A stretch of DNA of 64,000 nucleotides from Pseudomonas sp. GV071 (GCF_003050835.1 NZ_QAOJ01000017.1:55739-119738), one strand, 5' to 3'; shown: positions 53,512 to 62,466, counted from the first letter of the stretch. The notes: generated from the sequence alone by a model not told the origin. Made by a program: numbers and translations.

Positions 53512-54300
53512 TCACTGCGCCGTAAAGCGCTTATTGATCGCCCCGGCCAGTTTGCGCACCAGCCAGCGCGGGGCGAAGCGAGAGCTGCGTGCGGCCATGC
53601 GATTGCGCCAGCCGGGGATGATGATCGCGCGGTTTTTCTCCAGCGCGCGCACGGTGTACAGCGCAAGCTCCTCGGCGTTCATCATCAGCTTACTGTTATC
53701 GAGCTTGCCCATCTCCATCGACGCACCGCGGAAAAACGCGGTGCGTGTCGGCCCTGGGCACAGCACCGAGACTTTGACCCCGCGGCCCTTCAGTTCCTCG
53801 CGTAACCCTTCGGATAGGTGCAGTACGTAGGCCTTGCCGGCGTAGTAACTGCTCATCCATGGGCCCGGCTGAAACGCTGCCACTGAGGCGACGTTGAGAA
53901 TCTGCCCACCGCCTTGCAGCGCCATGCGATTGCCCACGGCGTGGCAGAGGCGGGTGAGGGCCAGCAGGTTGACTTCCAGTTGCTGCTGCTCGCGGCCCCA
54001 GTCGCTGTCCAGGAACGGCCCGGAGGTGCCGAGGCCAGCATTGTTGACCAGCAGATCGACCTGCAGGTCGTCCTGTTCCAGTTCGTGCACCAGACCGGTG
54101 AGTTGGGTGGGGTGGGCGAGGTTGCAGGTACGAAACAGCACCTCGACGCCAAAACGCTGGGTGAACTCGCAGGCGACGCTTTCCAGCACGTCGCGCTGGC
54201 GGGCCACCAGAATCAGGTTGCGTCCACGCCTGGCCAGGGCTTCAGCCAAGGCCAGACCGATGCCGCTGGAGGCCCCGGTTACCAGTGCATAACGGGGCAT
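53512..54300 (-). CDS. Short-chain dehydrogenase/reductase
   Basis: A 262-residue classical SDR: cofactor motif TGASSGIG, NNAG motif (LLVNNAGLGTSG), catalytic Ser in NVASVAAF and the YxxxK as YYAGK, followed by PGPTRTAFF. The Arg after the cofactor motif (ARQRDVLESV) favours NADP. The C-terminus has a basic stretch (RNRMAARSSRFAPRWLVRKL), seen in DltE-like SDRs. The substrate cannot be inferred. Confidence 0.9.
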   Translation of the reverse strand: MPRYALVTGASSGIGLALAEALARRGRNLILVARQRDVLESVACEFTQRFGVEVLFRTCNLAHPTQLTGLVHELEQDDLQVDLLVNNAGLGTSGPFLDSDWGREQQQLEVNLLALTRLCHAVGNRMALQGGGQILNVASVAAFQPGPWMSSYYAGKAYVLHLSEGLREELKGRGVKVSVLCPGPTRTAFFRGASMEMGKLDNSKLMMNAEELALYTVRALEKNRAIIIPGWRNRMAARSSRFAPRWLVRKLAGAINKRFTAQ

Positions 54301-54342
54301 GGGGTTCTCCGCGCGGCTAGTGAGGTGAAAGGCAGCGTCAGC

Positions 54343-55440
54343 TTACTCGCGTGGCTCGGCTTCGGCCGGTGTCGTGGCTTCGGCAGACACCGCCGGTTGC
54401 GGCGCGTGCTGAGACGCTTCGAGAGCACGCAGGCGATATTGGTTGTAGGCCGGGATAGCGATGGCCGACAGGGTGCCGACAACAATCAGCGGCATGATGC
54501 AGGCCAACACTATCAGCCCTTTGCCGTTGTGGGGCGGCCGAGCGCCATGTCGGTTGGCCCCGGCGGTGCCAGGCAGGATCAACAGCAGCAGGATGAACAG
54601 CAGGTTGACCAGTGGCACCAGCAGAACCAGGCAGAACCAGGCGGACCAGCCGACGTCGTGCAGACGTTTAGCGGTGAAGAACACCAGCAGTACGATCCAG
54701 GCCACGACCGAAAGAACGGTCACTGCGCTGTAGAGTATTTCCGATTGGGAAAGAACGGCTGCCAGGCCACCCAGCACGCCACCGAGCAACGCGTTCAGCA
54801 GCCATACACCCATCAACCAGCCCAGGTATCGGACCCGGCCGATGCGGCCTTGCACACCAAAGTAGCTCAGATCAGCAACCGCATCGCTGTCGTCATCGAC
54901 TTGGGCCAGTGGCGTCGCGTACGGAGAAGCTGCACGGCCGTCGGCAGCGGCCAGAGTGGCCAACAGCGAAGAGGATGCGCCTGCCGGGGCGGGCGTTTCT
55001 GCAACAGGCGCTGGAGCCGGAGCAGAGGCGGCGGCTTCAGCCAACTGCGCCTGACGGGCCAGGTATTTCTCGATGACGATGCCGCAGGCCGTGCACTCGA
55101 TGGCTTTGACTTGTTCGTGGCCGCACTTGGGGCAGGTCATGCGCGCGGTTTCTTCCAGCGGCGTGGTGCGGTGGTCATCGGTTTCCACCAGGCTGAGGCT
55201 GGCGGCCAGGTCTTGTTCCTTGTAGACCTTGGCGCCGGCGTTCTGCAGGGCACCGATGTACTTTTCCGCTTCATCGGCAGTGAGGTCGCGCTTGAGGGCG
55301 ACCGGGTTGCCAGTGAACAGGGCGTCGATCTTGTTGCGCTCGCTTTTGAACAGGCGGGCCAGGTTGTCTTTGACGGCATCCAGGGCGGCGGCTGGCATGA
55401 GCTCGCCGGTGAATACGATCTTGTAACGTGTATCGGTCAT
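54343..55440 (-). CDS. DUF805 membrane protein with N-terminal domain and zinc ribbon
   Basis: A 365-residue protein with three parts. Residues 1-95 form a small domain (YKIVFTGELMPAAALDAVKDNLARLF...YIGALQNAGAKVY) seen before such membrane domains. Cys103, Cys106, Cys116 and Cys119 form a zinc ribbon. After an Ala/Pro linker, residues about 205-330 are a DUF805 membrane domain with RIGRVRYLGWLMG, several helices and KRLHDVGWSAWF. The tail is Ala/Glu/Pro-rich. The function is unknown; the cytoplasmic sensor-like head and membrane part suggest a regulatory role, which is inference. Confidence 0.85.
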   Translation of the reverse strand: MTDTRYKIVFTGELMPAAALDAVKDNLARLFKSERNKIDALFTGNPVALKRDLTADEAEKYIGALQNAGAKVYKEQDLAASLSLVETDDHRTTPLEETARMTCPKCGHEQVKAIECTACGIVIEKYLARQAQLAEAAASAPAPAPVAETPAPAGASSSLLATLAAADGRAASPYATPLAQVDDDSDAVADLSYFGVQGRIGRVRYLGWLMGVWLLNALLGGVLGGLAAVLSQSEILYSAVTVLSVVAWIVLLVFFTAKRLHDVGWSAWFCLVLLVPLVNLLFILLLLILPGTAGANRHGARPPHNGKGLIVLACIMPLIVVGTLSAIAIPAYNQYRLRALEASQHAPQPAVSAEATTPAEAEPRE

Positions 55441-55531
55441 GCGCACGTCCCTGTCTGCGAGAGATGAAGTGGGCACAGCGTACTGGCCCCAATGCGGTTC
55501 AGACAAGCTCAGGCGTGACGCGGGTCACGCT

Positions 55532-56797
55532 TCAGCCCATGTTTTCCGGCAGCCAGCGACCGACCAGGCGGTTATTGCGCAACAGGCGCAGCGAGGCGAA
55601 GTCATCCAGCACGCCCTCGCTCAGTTGTGGGCGCAGGAACACCCAGTCATCCACGGCCAAGGCGGTTTGTCGTGAGCCGTTGACCCGCTCCTGATTCGCA
55701 CTGCGCCCGTACAGGTTGTCGTAGCTCAAGCCGGCGGGGGCGACAGGCTCGGCCGGCCAGCGCCCGCCGTACAGGTAGTAGGCCTGCTGGCGATTGCGGT
55801 CCCAGGTTTGCAAAGCGCTTTGCAGGCGGCTCAGGTAAGGCAGCTCGCCGCTTTGCACCTTGAGCACCGGGGTGGCGATCCATAGCGCCGGGCTGTGGGC
55901 GCTGAGCAGGTCACTGTCGAACTCGCTGGGCATCAGTAGGGCCGAGCCGACCGAGACTTCATTCAGCGGCGTATCACCCCGCGCATGCAGGGCGTAGGTC
56001 AGGCTGCCGGCGCCATTGAGCAGCGGTTGTGTGGGCCACAGCGCGGTGAACTGCCGGGCCGTGGCGAGAAATGCCCGGTAGCGGGCGTTGCTGTCGGCGA
56101 AGGCGCGGTCGCGGCCGATCCAGGGTGGCGAGTGGGCGACCTGGGCGTCATAGCCCATCAGTCCGCGCACTGTCAGCGGCGCCTGGCTGGTCTGCAATTG
56201 CTGCAAGGCCTCGCCCAGCGCTTGCGGGCTGGCAAAGCCGCCGCGGGCCAGGCCGAGGTCGATCTCCAGGGCGATCTGCAGCGGTTGTTTGAGCGCCACG
56301 GCCAGTTCGGCGTATTGCTGCAGGCGCTGCGGGCTGTCGATCAGCCAGGTCACCTGCTGCGCAGGGTCGAACGTCGTGGCATTGCCCAGTTGCTGGTAGA
56401 ACGCCAGCGCGGCGCTGACCGGCAGAGGTTTGCCCAGCAGTAGATCGGCGTCGGCGAACAAGCGCGCCAACTGGTTCAACTGCGGTTGGTGAAAGGCCAT
56501 AAAGCGGCCGGTGCCTAGACGCTGCGCGAGGTATTCGAGCAGGCCATCGCTGGCCAGGGACTTGGCCACCAGGCGCAGCGGCAACTTGCTGCCCAGGCGC
56601 TGGGCCAGCAGGTCGGCGTTGGCGTCCAGGCGTTGCATGTCCACCACCAGTTGCGGTACGCCGCCGCCCTGTTGCTTGAGCAACTGGTTGAGGGTGGCAA
56701 AGTAGTCGTCATAGGGGCGGCCGTGGTCAACCGGCCGGGCCACCCATGCACCCAACAGGCCCAGTGCGCCCAGGCCCAACAGGTGGCGACGGTTCAT
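55532..56797 (-). CDS. DSD1/alanine-racemase-fold PLP-dependent enzyme
   Basis: A 421-residue fold-III PLP protein. It begins MNRRHLLGLGALGLLGAW, a twin-Arg-like or signal-anchor leader, so the enzyme may be exported or membrane-tethered. The PLP lysine is probably in LRLVAKSLASDGLLEYL; EIDLGLARGGF, RGLMGYDAQVA and NEVSVGSALLMPSEFD match the barrel phosphate- and base-binding regions. Relatives include D-threonine/D-serine aldolase-type enzymes; the substrate is unknown. It overlaps the nitronate monooxygenase gene by 4 bp, so the two are coupled. Confidence 0.8.
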   Translation of the reverse strand: MNRRHLLGLGALGLLGAWVARPVDHGRPYDDYFATLNQLLKQQGGGVPQLVVDMQRLDANADLLAQRLGSKLPLRLVAKSLASDGLLEYLAQRLGTGRFMAFHQPQLNQLARLFADADLLLGKPLPVSAALAFYQQLGNATTFDPAQQVTWLIDSPQRLQQYAELAVALKQPLQIALEIDLGLARGGFASPQALGEALQQLQTSQAPLTVRGLMGYDAQVAHSPPWIGRDRAFADSNARYRAFLATARQFTALWPTQPLLNGAGSLTYALHARGDTPLNEVSVGSALLMPSEFDSDLLSAHSPALWIATPVLKVQSGELPYLSRLQSALQTWDRNRQQAYYLYGGRWPAEPVAPAGLSYDNLYGRSANQERVNGSRQTALAVDDWVFLRPQLSEGVLDDFASLRLLRNNRLVGRWLPENMG

Positions 56798-57756
56798 CGC
56801 GGCCAGCGCTGGCCCAGTTGCACGGTGCGCTGCTGGGCCGCGCGGTATTCACGGTCCAGGCGCTGGACCAACTCGGCCACGCTGGGCAGGTCGCTGATAT
56901 CACCGACGCCCTGGCCGGCCGACCATACGGTTTTCCAGGCTTTGGCCTCGTCGTTGATCGGCTTGAGCTTTTCGCCGTAGTTCACCGCACCTTTTTCTTG
57001 CAGCTTGGCCAGGTCGAAGCCGCCTTGCTCCAAGCTCTGGCGCATGAAGCTCGCCGGTACGCCGGAGACCGCCGGGGTGTGCACGATGTCGGCGGCTTTG
57101 GCGCCGAGGATCATGTCTTTGTAGGCCTGCGGCGCGTCGTTTTCCTTCACCGCGATCATCCGCGTGCCGAGGTAGGCGAGGTCGGCGCCGAGCATCTGCG
57201 CGGCGAGAATCTCGTGACCATGGTTGAGGCAGCCGGCCAGCAGCAACGTCTTGTCGAAGAACTGGCGGATTTCCGCAACCAGGGCGAACGGGCTCCAGGT
57301 GCCGGCATGGCCACCGGCACCTGCGGCCACGGCGATCAGACCATCAACCCCGGCTTCAGCGGCTTTCTCGGCATGCCGGCGGGTAGTGACGTCATGGAAC
57401 ACCAGGCCACCGTAGCTGTGCACGGCATCCACCACCTCCTTCACCGCACCGAGGCTGGTAATGACGATGGGCACCCGTTGCTCGACGCAGATCGCCAGGT
57501 CCGCCTGCAGGCGCGGGTTGGTGTTGTGCACGATCAGGTTGACCGCATAGGGCGCCGCATCGCTGCTGAGGCCGGCGTTGATCTCATCCAGCCAGGCCTT
57601 GAAGCCGCTACTTTCGCGCTGGTTCAGCGCCGGAAAGCTACCGACGATGCCGTTGTTGCAGCACGCCAGGACCAACTGCGGGTTGGAGACCAAAAACATC
57701 GGAGCAGCAACTACCGGTAAACGCAGACGTTGTTCGAGCAGGGCAGGCAAAGACAT
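56794..57756 (-). CDS. Nitronate monooxygenase (2-nitropropane dioxygenase family)
   Basis: A 320-residue FMN-dependent TIM-barrel enzyme. Features: LRLPVVAAPMFLVSNPQLV at the N-terminus, SLGAVKEVVDAVHSYGGLVFHDVT, the AAGAGGHAG flavin-phosphate loop and QMLGADLAYLGTRMIAVKE. It oxidises alkyl nitronates such as propionate-3-nitronate, detoxifying them. It lies 27 bp after hemJ and overlaps the PLP-enzyme gene. Confidence 0.9.
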   Translation of the reverse strand: MSLPALLEQRLRLPVVAAPMFLVSNPQLVLACCNNGIVGSFPALNQRESSGFKAWLDEINAGLSSDAAPYAVNLIVHNTNPRLQADLAICVEQRVPIVITSLGAVKEVVDAVHSYGGLVFHDVTTRRHAEKAAEAGVDGLIAVAAGAGGHAGTWSPFALVAEIRQFFDKTLLLAGCLNHGHEILAAQMLGADLAYLGTRMIAVKENDAPQAYKDMILGAKAADIVHTPAVSGVPASFMRQSLEQGGFDLAKLQEKGAVNYGEKLKPINDEAKAWKTVWSAGQGVGDISDLPSVAELVQRLDREYRAAQQRTVQLGQRWPR

Positions 57757-57783
57757 AAAAAATCTCCAATCAAGTTGATGCAG

Positions 57784-58209
57784 TTAGAACGGACGCACCA
57801 CCACCAGAATTACGATGGCCAACAAGGCCAGCACGGGCGCTTCATTGAACCAGCGGTAAAACACGTGGCTGCGTTGCTGCTCACCGGCGGCGAAACGTTT
57901 ACGCATGGCACCGCACATATGGTGATAGCCGATCAGGACCAGCGCGAGGGTCAGCTTGGCGTGCATCCAGCCCTGGCTGAGCAAACTCGGGTTGAGGCTC
58001 AGTAGCCAGATGCCGAGGCCCACGGTGGCAATCATCGAAGGGGTCATGATGCCGCGGTAGAGCTTGCGCTCCATCACGCAGAAGCGTTCCTTGCTGGTGC
58101 TGTCTTCACTCATGGCGTGGTAGACGAACAGGCGCGGCAGATAGAACAGACCGGCGAACCAGCAGACCATGGCGATGATGTGGAAGGCTTTGACCCAGAG
58201 GTAGAGCAT
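57784..58209 (-). CDS. hemJ: Protoporphyrinogen oxidase HemJ
   Basis: A 141-residue inner-membrane protein with four helices: LYLWVKAFHIIAMVCWFAGLFYLPRLFVYH, MTPSMIATVGLGIWLL, HAKLTLALVLIGYHH and APVLALLAIVILVVVRPF. The early His (AFHII), the W-F-x-G-L-F-Y-L-P-R-L motif and K/H residues match HemJ (formerly UPF0093), the oxygen-independent protoporphyrinogen IX oxidase of heme synthesis. First gene of an apparent operon with the nitronate monooxygenase and PLP-enzyme genes; divergent from argC. Confidence 0.9.
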   Translation of the reverse strand: MLYLWVKAFHIIAMVCWFAGLFYLPRLFVYHAMSEDSTSKERFCVMERKLYRGIMTPSMIATVGLGIWLLSLNPSLLSQGWMHAKLTLALVLIGYHHMCGAMRKRFAAGEQQRSHVFYRWFNEAPVLALLAIVILVVVRPF

Positions 58210-58370
58210 TCGGGGTTTCCTAAACTGAAATGGCAGGGTCGGGCTTTAAATGCCCTGAAGTGGCCGTATTAAACAGGTTATATCGGCCAACCGTCACTAT
58301 GACGGTTGGCCCGTGGCCGATGCAGCCGTATCATCGGCGACTTTCCAGTGGTCTTCGTAGAGGGTTGGTA

Positions 58371-59405
58371 ATGGTCAAGGTCGGTATCGTCGGCGGCACA
58401 GGCTACACCGGGGTCGAGTTGCTGCGTCTGTTGGCTCAGCACCCGCAAGCCGAGGTGGTGGTGATTACCTCGCGCTCGGAAGCGGGCACTCGCGTCGATG
58501 AGATGTACCCGAACCTGCGCGGCCACTACGACAACCTGTCCTTCACCGTGCCGGACACGCAAACCCTGGCGGCCTGCGACGTGGTGTTCTTCGCCACGCC
58601 GCACGGCGTTGCTCATGCCCTGGCTGGCGAGTTGCTGGCTGCCGGCACCAAGGTGATCGACCTGTCCGCCGACTTCCGTCTGCAAGATGCCGAAGAGTGG
58701 GCCAAGTGGTACGGCCAACCGCATGGCGCGCCGGAGCTGCTGGGTGAAGCGGTTTACGGTCTGCCGGAAGTGAACCGCGAACAGATCAAAAAGGCCCGTC
58801 TGATTGCCGTGCCGGGTTGCTACCCGACCGCTACCCAACTGGGTTTCCTGCCGCTTCTGGAAGCCGGTCTGGCTGACACCAGCCGGTTGATCGCCGACTG
58901 CAAGTCGGGCGTCAGCGGTGCCGGGCGTGGGGCGAAAGTCGGTTCGCTGTTCTGCGAAGCTGGCGAAAGCATGATGGCTTACTCGGTGAAAGGTCACCGT
59001 CATCTGCCGGAAATCAGCCAGGGTTTGCGCCGCGCTGCCGGTAGCGATGTTGGCCTGACCTTCGTGCCACACCTGACGCCGATGATTCGCGGCATTCACT
59101 CGACGCTGTACGCCACCGTTGTGGATAAGTCGGTGAACCTGCAGGAACTGTTTGAAAAACGCTACGCCAACGAGCCGTTCGTGGATGTGATGCCGGCAGG
59201 CAGCCACCCGGAAACCCGTAGCGTGCGCGGCGCCAACGTCTGCCGTATCGCCGTGCACCGTCCGCAAGGTGGCGACCTGGTGGTGGTGTTGTCGGTAATC
59301 GACAACCTGGTCAAAGGCGCCTCGGGCCAGGCCGTGCAGAACATGAACATCCTCTTCGGTCTCGATGAACGCCTGGGCCTGTCCCACGCGGCATTACTGC
59401 CGTAA
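58371..59405 (+). CDS. argC: N-acetyl-gamma-glutamyl-phosphate reductase ArgC
   Basis: A 344-residue enzyme of arginine synthesis that reduces N-acetylglutamyl-phosphate with NADPH. The start at 58371 (MVKVGIVGGTGYTGVELLRLL) follows AGAGGG. The catalytic Cys lies in AVPGCYPTA (about residue 150); KSGVSGAGR and KGHRHLPEI follow. It precedes erpA by 125 bp, with its own hairpin between. Confidence 0.98.
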   Translation: MVKVGIVGGTGYTGVELLRLLAQHPQAEVVVITSRSEAGTRVDEMYPNLRGHYDNLSFTVPDTQTLAACDVVFFATPHGVAHALAGELLAAGTKVIDLSADFRLQDAEEWAKWYGQPHGAPELLGEAVYGLPEVNREQIKKARLIAVPGCYPTATQLGFLPLLEAGLADTSRLIADCKSGVSGAGRGAKVGSLFCEAGESMMAYSVKGHRHLPEISQGLRRAAGSDVGLTFVPHLTPMIRGIHSTLYATVVDKSVNLQELFEKRYANEPFVDVMPAGSHPETRSVRGANVCRIAVHRPQGGDLVVVLSVIDNLVKGASGQAVQNMNILFGLDERLGLSHAALLP

Positions 59406-59414
59406 ACGCTTGCG

Positions 59415-59449
59415 ATTGATCGGTGCGACGCTTACGCGCACTGATCAAT
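59415..59449. promoter_or_regulatory. 13-bp dyad after argC
   Basis: Arms 59415-59427 and 59437-59449 pair over 13 positions (one G-T wobble, outer half ATTGATC/GATCAAT), with a 9-base loop. There is no T run, so it may be a weak argC 3' hairpin or a protein site at the left edge of the erpA promoter. Confidence 0.4.
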
Positions 59450-59481
59450 AGTTGACCATTTTGGTAGGGGAAGCGGATAAT
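59448..59481 (+). promoter_or_regulatory. erpA promoter overlapped by a probable type 1 IscR site
   Basis: TTGACC (59452-59457), an 18-bp spacer and GATAAT (59476-59481) make a good sigma-70 promoter. Bases 59448-59472 match the type 1 IscR site (ATASYYGAC-type half, A/T centre, inverted half) at about 20 of 25 positions, the left half ATAGTTGACC being nearly perfect. IscR bound here would cover the -35 and repress when Fe-S clusters are plentiful. Confidence 0.5.
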
Positions 59482-59530
59482 GCCGGCGTCCCCAAGTAAC
59501 ACGTCGGCCACTGGCCGGGAGAAAGACAGC

Positions 59531-59881
59531 ATGAGCGTCGAATCCTTCACCCCCACTCCGCTGCAATTCACGCACGGTGCGGCGAACAAGGTCAAAAACC
59601 TGGTCGATGAGGAAGGCAATCCACGTCTGAAGTTGCGCGTGTTCGTCACCGGTGGTGGCTGTTCCGGCTTCCAGTACGGCTTCACCTTCGATGAGGAAGT
59701 GGCCGATGACGACACCATCGTCGAGCGCGAAGGCGTGAGCCTGGTGGTCGACCCGATGAGCTTCCAGTACCTGGCGGGTGCGGAAGTGGATTACCAAGAG
59801 GGCCTGGAAGGCTCGCGCTTCGTGATCAAGAACCCGAACGCCACCACCACCTGTGGGTGCGGTTCGTCATTCTCGATCTGA
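59531..59881 (+). CDS. erpA: Iron-sulfur cluster insertion protein ErpA
   Basis: A 116-residue A-type carrier that delivers Fe-S clusters to targets such as IspG. The start at 59531 (MSVESFTPTPLQFTHGAANKVKNLV) follows GGGAG. The three cluster-binding Cys are in GGGCSGFQYGF and near the end in TTCGCGSSFSI. The upstream promoter carries a probable IscR site. A terminator follows, shared with convergent anmK. Confidence 0.97.
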   Translation: MSVESFTPTPLQFTHGAANKVKNLVDEEGNPRLKLRVFVTGGGCSGFQYGFTFDEEVADDDTIVEREGVSLVVDPMSFQYLAGAEVDYQEGLEGSRFVIKNPNATTTCGCGSSFSI

Positions 59882-59898
59882 TCGAAGCTCTACCGCCA

Positions 59899-59930
59899 AC
59901 GCCGCGCCTATGCGCGGCGTTTTCGTTTTT
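59899..59930. terminator. Terminator between erpA and anmK
   Basis: Arms CGCCGCGC (59900-59907) and GCGCGGCG (59912-59919) with a 4-base loop, followed by TTTTCGTTTTT on the plus strand. Confidence 0.8.
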
Positions 59931-59945
59931 GGCGATTGGAGTTAG

Positions 59946-61037
59946 TCAGGCGGGGTAGATGGCGCCAAGTACGCGCAGGCCTTTGGCGCCAGTGACGCTC
60001 GGGCGATTGCTCGGAATACCTTCCAGGCAGCAATGGGCCAGCCAGGCAAAGGCCATGGCTTCGACCCAGTCGGCCGGAACGCCATAGTCGCCCGTGCTGC
60101 TCACTATGCAGCCGGGTAGCAATTCGGCCAGTCGCTTCATCAGCGTCAGGTTGTGCGCGCCGCCGCCACACACCAGCAATTTCTGCGTGCCTTGCTGGGC
60201 CTTGGTCAGCGCGGCGACGATGCTTTGCGCGGTCATCTCCAGCAGCGTGGCCTGCACATCGGCGGGCGCCATGGTGGGCAACTGGCCGAGGTGTTGGTCG
60301 AGCCACGGCAGGTTGAACAGCTCGCGGCCGGTGCTTTTCGGACCTTGGGTGGTGAAGAACGGGTCGCTCAACAATTCGCTCAGCAGGGCGTCGGATACCT
60401 GGCCGCTCGCAGCCCAGTCGCCGTTGCGATCGTAGCTCAGACCTTGATGGCGATTGATCCAGGCGTCCAGCAGGACGTTGCCTGGGCCGGAGTCGAAGCC
60501 ATGCACAGGTAGCTGCGGGTCGAGCAGGCTGAGGTTGCTGAAGCCGCCCACGTTGAGGATCGCCTGGCGGCTTTTGCCATCGCTGAACAGCGCATCGTGG
60601 AACGCTGGGACCAGGGGTGCACCCTGACCGCCGGCGGCGACATCACGGCGGCGGAAGTCGGCGACCACGCTGATGCTGGTCAGCTCGGTGAGCAGGGCGG
60701 GATTGCCGATCTGGATGGTGAAACCCCGCGCGGGTTCATGGCGCACGGTCTGGCCGTGGCTGCCGATGGCGCGGATGTCGCCAGGTTTCAGGTTCTGTTC
60801 GAGAAGCAGCGCGTGAATGCCTTGGGCTGCAAGGTGGGCCCACTGTTGTTCGGCGACGGCGCTACGGGCCAGCTCGTCCGGGCCGGGGCTGCACAAAGAC
60901 AGCAGTACGGCGCGCAGATCGTCTGGCATGGGCAAATAGTGGGTAGCGAGCAGGGTCGTGTGTTGCTCTTGCTCGATAAGAGCGATGTCCAGACCATCGA
61001 GACTGGTGCCGGACATCACCCCTATATAGCGCGGCAT
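59946..61037 (-). CDS. anmK: Anhydro-N-acetylmuramic acid kinase AnmK
   Basis: A 363-residue ASKHA kinase that opens the 1,6-anhydro ring of anhMurNAc and phosphorylates it to MurNAc-6-phosphate. Features: MSGTSLDGLDIALIE at the N-terminus, GSHGQTVRHEP, NVGGFSNLSLL and GFDSGPGNVLLDAWI. It lies 4 bp after the M23 peptidase gene, so wall cleavage and recycling are co-transcribed. With amgK-murU at 30-32 kb, two parts of peptidoglycan recycling are in this window. Confidence 0.96.
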   Translation of the reverse strand: MPRYIGVMSGTSLDGLDIALIEQEQHTTLLATHYLPMPDDLRAVLLSLCSPGPDELARSAVAEQQWAHLAAQGIHALLLEQNLKPGDIRAIGSHGQTVRHEPARGFTIQIGNPALLTELTSISVVADFRRRDVAAGGQGAPLVPAFHDALFSDGKSRQAILNVGGFSNLSLLDPQLPVHGFDSGPGNVLLDAWINRHQGLSYDRNGDWAASGQVSDALLSELLSDPFFTTQGPKSTGRELFNLPWLDQHLGQLPTMAPADVQATLLEMTAQSIVAALTKAQQGTQKLLVCGGGAHNLTLMKRLAELLPGCIVSSTGDYGVPADWVEAMAFAWLAHCCLEGIPSNRPSVTGAKGLRVLGAIYPA

Positions 61038-61041
61038 CGGC

Positions 61042-62466
61042 TTAGCGCTTGTTCAAGGCCAGCATGGTGGCCTTTTCCTGATCCATCTGCGCCATTAGTG
61101 GCTTGCTCATCTGCATAAAGCGGGTTTTGTCCGGCCCGGAGATCGGATCGGCCATGGCCAGCTTCTGGCTCAGCGGGTCGACGTGCACGCCGTTGACCTG
61201 GAACTCGTAGTGCAGGTGCGGGCCGGTCGACAGGCCGGTGGTGCCGATGTAGCCGATCACCTGACCCTGCTTGACCATGCCGCCGGTTTTAATGCCCTTG
61301 GCAAAACCCTGCATGTGGCCGTAGAGCGTGGTGTAGGTCTTGTTGTGCTGAATGATGATGGTGTTGCCGTAACCGCCGCGGCGGCCGGCGAGTTGAACGC
61401 GGCCATCACCTGCAGCCTTGATCGGGGTGCCGCGCGGGGCGGCGTAGTCCACGCCTTTGTGGGCGCGGATCTTGTTCAGGATCGGGTGGAAACGGCCCAT
61501 GGAGAAGCGCGAGCTGATGCGAGCAAAGTCGACCGGAGTGCGGATAAAGGCTTTGCGCATGCTGTTGCCATCAGCGGTGTAGTAGCTGGTGGAACCTTGT
61601 TTGTTGGTGTAACGCACGGCAGTGAACGGCTTGCCGCGGTTGACGAAGCGGGCAGCGAGGATGTTGCCGTCACCGACCTGTTTGTCGTTGACCACCTTCT
61701 GTTCGTAGATCACTTCAAATTCGTCGCCTTCGCGGATGTCCTGAGCGAAGTCGATGTCGTAACCAAAGACGTTGGCCAGGTCCATGGTCATGTTGTGTGA
61801 CAGGCCGGCGCGCTTGGCGGAGAGGAACAGCGAGCTGTTGATCACGCCATGGGCGTAGGCAGTGCGCACAGTCGGTTTGGTCAGCTCGCGCTTGAAGTCG
61901 AAGCCCTTGTCGGTTTTCGCCAGGGTGATGGTTTCAAGGTCGCTGAGCTTGCTCTGCAGGTGCTGCAGACCGCCATCCTGGGTGAGCTTCACTTCCAGCA
62001 CCTGGCCGACTTTCAGTTGGCCGAAGCGCTTGGCGTCGTCACTGCTGTTAAGGGCTTCGTGCAGGTGGGTCGGCGTCAGGCCGGCCTTCTGGAATACGGT
62101 CGACAGAGTGTCGCCATTGGCCACGGTAATCAACTTGGTATAGGGATCAGCCGGCGGCAATTGGGCGAGGCCTTCCGCAGGTTTTTCAGCAGGCTTTTCG
62201 GCCTGTGGAGTATTGGAATTCTGGGCATCGATCTGAGCGAACGGAGAGGCGTTCGACTCGCCTGGCAGACGCGGTTGCTGTGGCTCGCTCGGGTTGCTTT
62301 CGAGCTGTTCGCTGGCGTTCAGATCCAGGTTGAGGGTGGTCTTTTTTGCTTCTACTTCTCGGGAGGGGAAAACCAGCAAGGCCAAGCTGAGAAGGGCGGC
62401 GATCCCGCTAGCCGCTAGTAGATGGCTTTTGGGGTATGGCGGAGGTGCTTTTGAAATAGAGGTCAT
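61042..62466 (-). CDS. M23 family peptidoglycan endopeptidase (MepM-like)
   Basis: A 474-residue periplasmic protein. A signal-anchor helix (about 16-38, LLAASGIAALLSLALLVFP) is followed by a Pro/Glu/Gln-rich linker, a LysM-like/OapA region (about 105-155, TVANGDTLSTVFQKAGL), a middle domain (to about 300) and the C-terminal peptidase domain (about 315-440), with zinc ligands in HKGVDYAAPRGTPI and HLHYEF. Such enzymes cut cross-links to let the wall expand. It is divergent from tyrS; I see no ribosome site before its ATG. Confidence 0.93.
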   Translation of the reverse strand: MTSISKAPPPYPKSHLLAASGIAALLSLALLVFPSREVEAKKTTLNLDLNASEQLESNPSEPQQPRLPGESNASPFAQIDAQNSNTPQAEKPAEKPAEGLAQLPPADPYTKLITVANGDTLSTVFQKAGLTPTHLHEALNSSDDAKRFGQLKVGQVLEVKLTQDGGLQHLQSKLSDLETITLAKTDKGFDFKRELTKPTVRTAYAHGVINSSLFLSAKRAGLSHNMTMDLANVFGYDIDFAQDIREGDEFEVIYEQKVVNDKQVGDGNILAARFVNRGKPFTAVRYTNKQGSTSYYTADGNSMRKAFIRTPVDFARISSRFSMGRFHPILNKIRAHKGVDYAAPRGTPIKAAGDGRVQLAGRRGGYGNTIIIQHNKTYTTLYGHMQGFAKGIKTGGMVKQGQVIGYIGTTGLSTGPHLHYEFQVNGVHVDPLSQKLAMADPISGPDKTRFMQMSKPLMAQMDQEKATMLALNKR

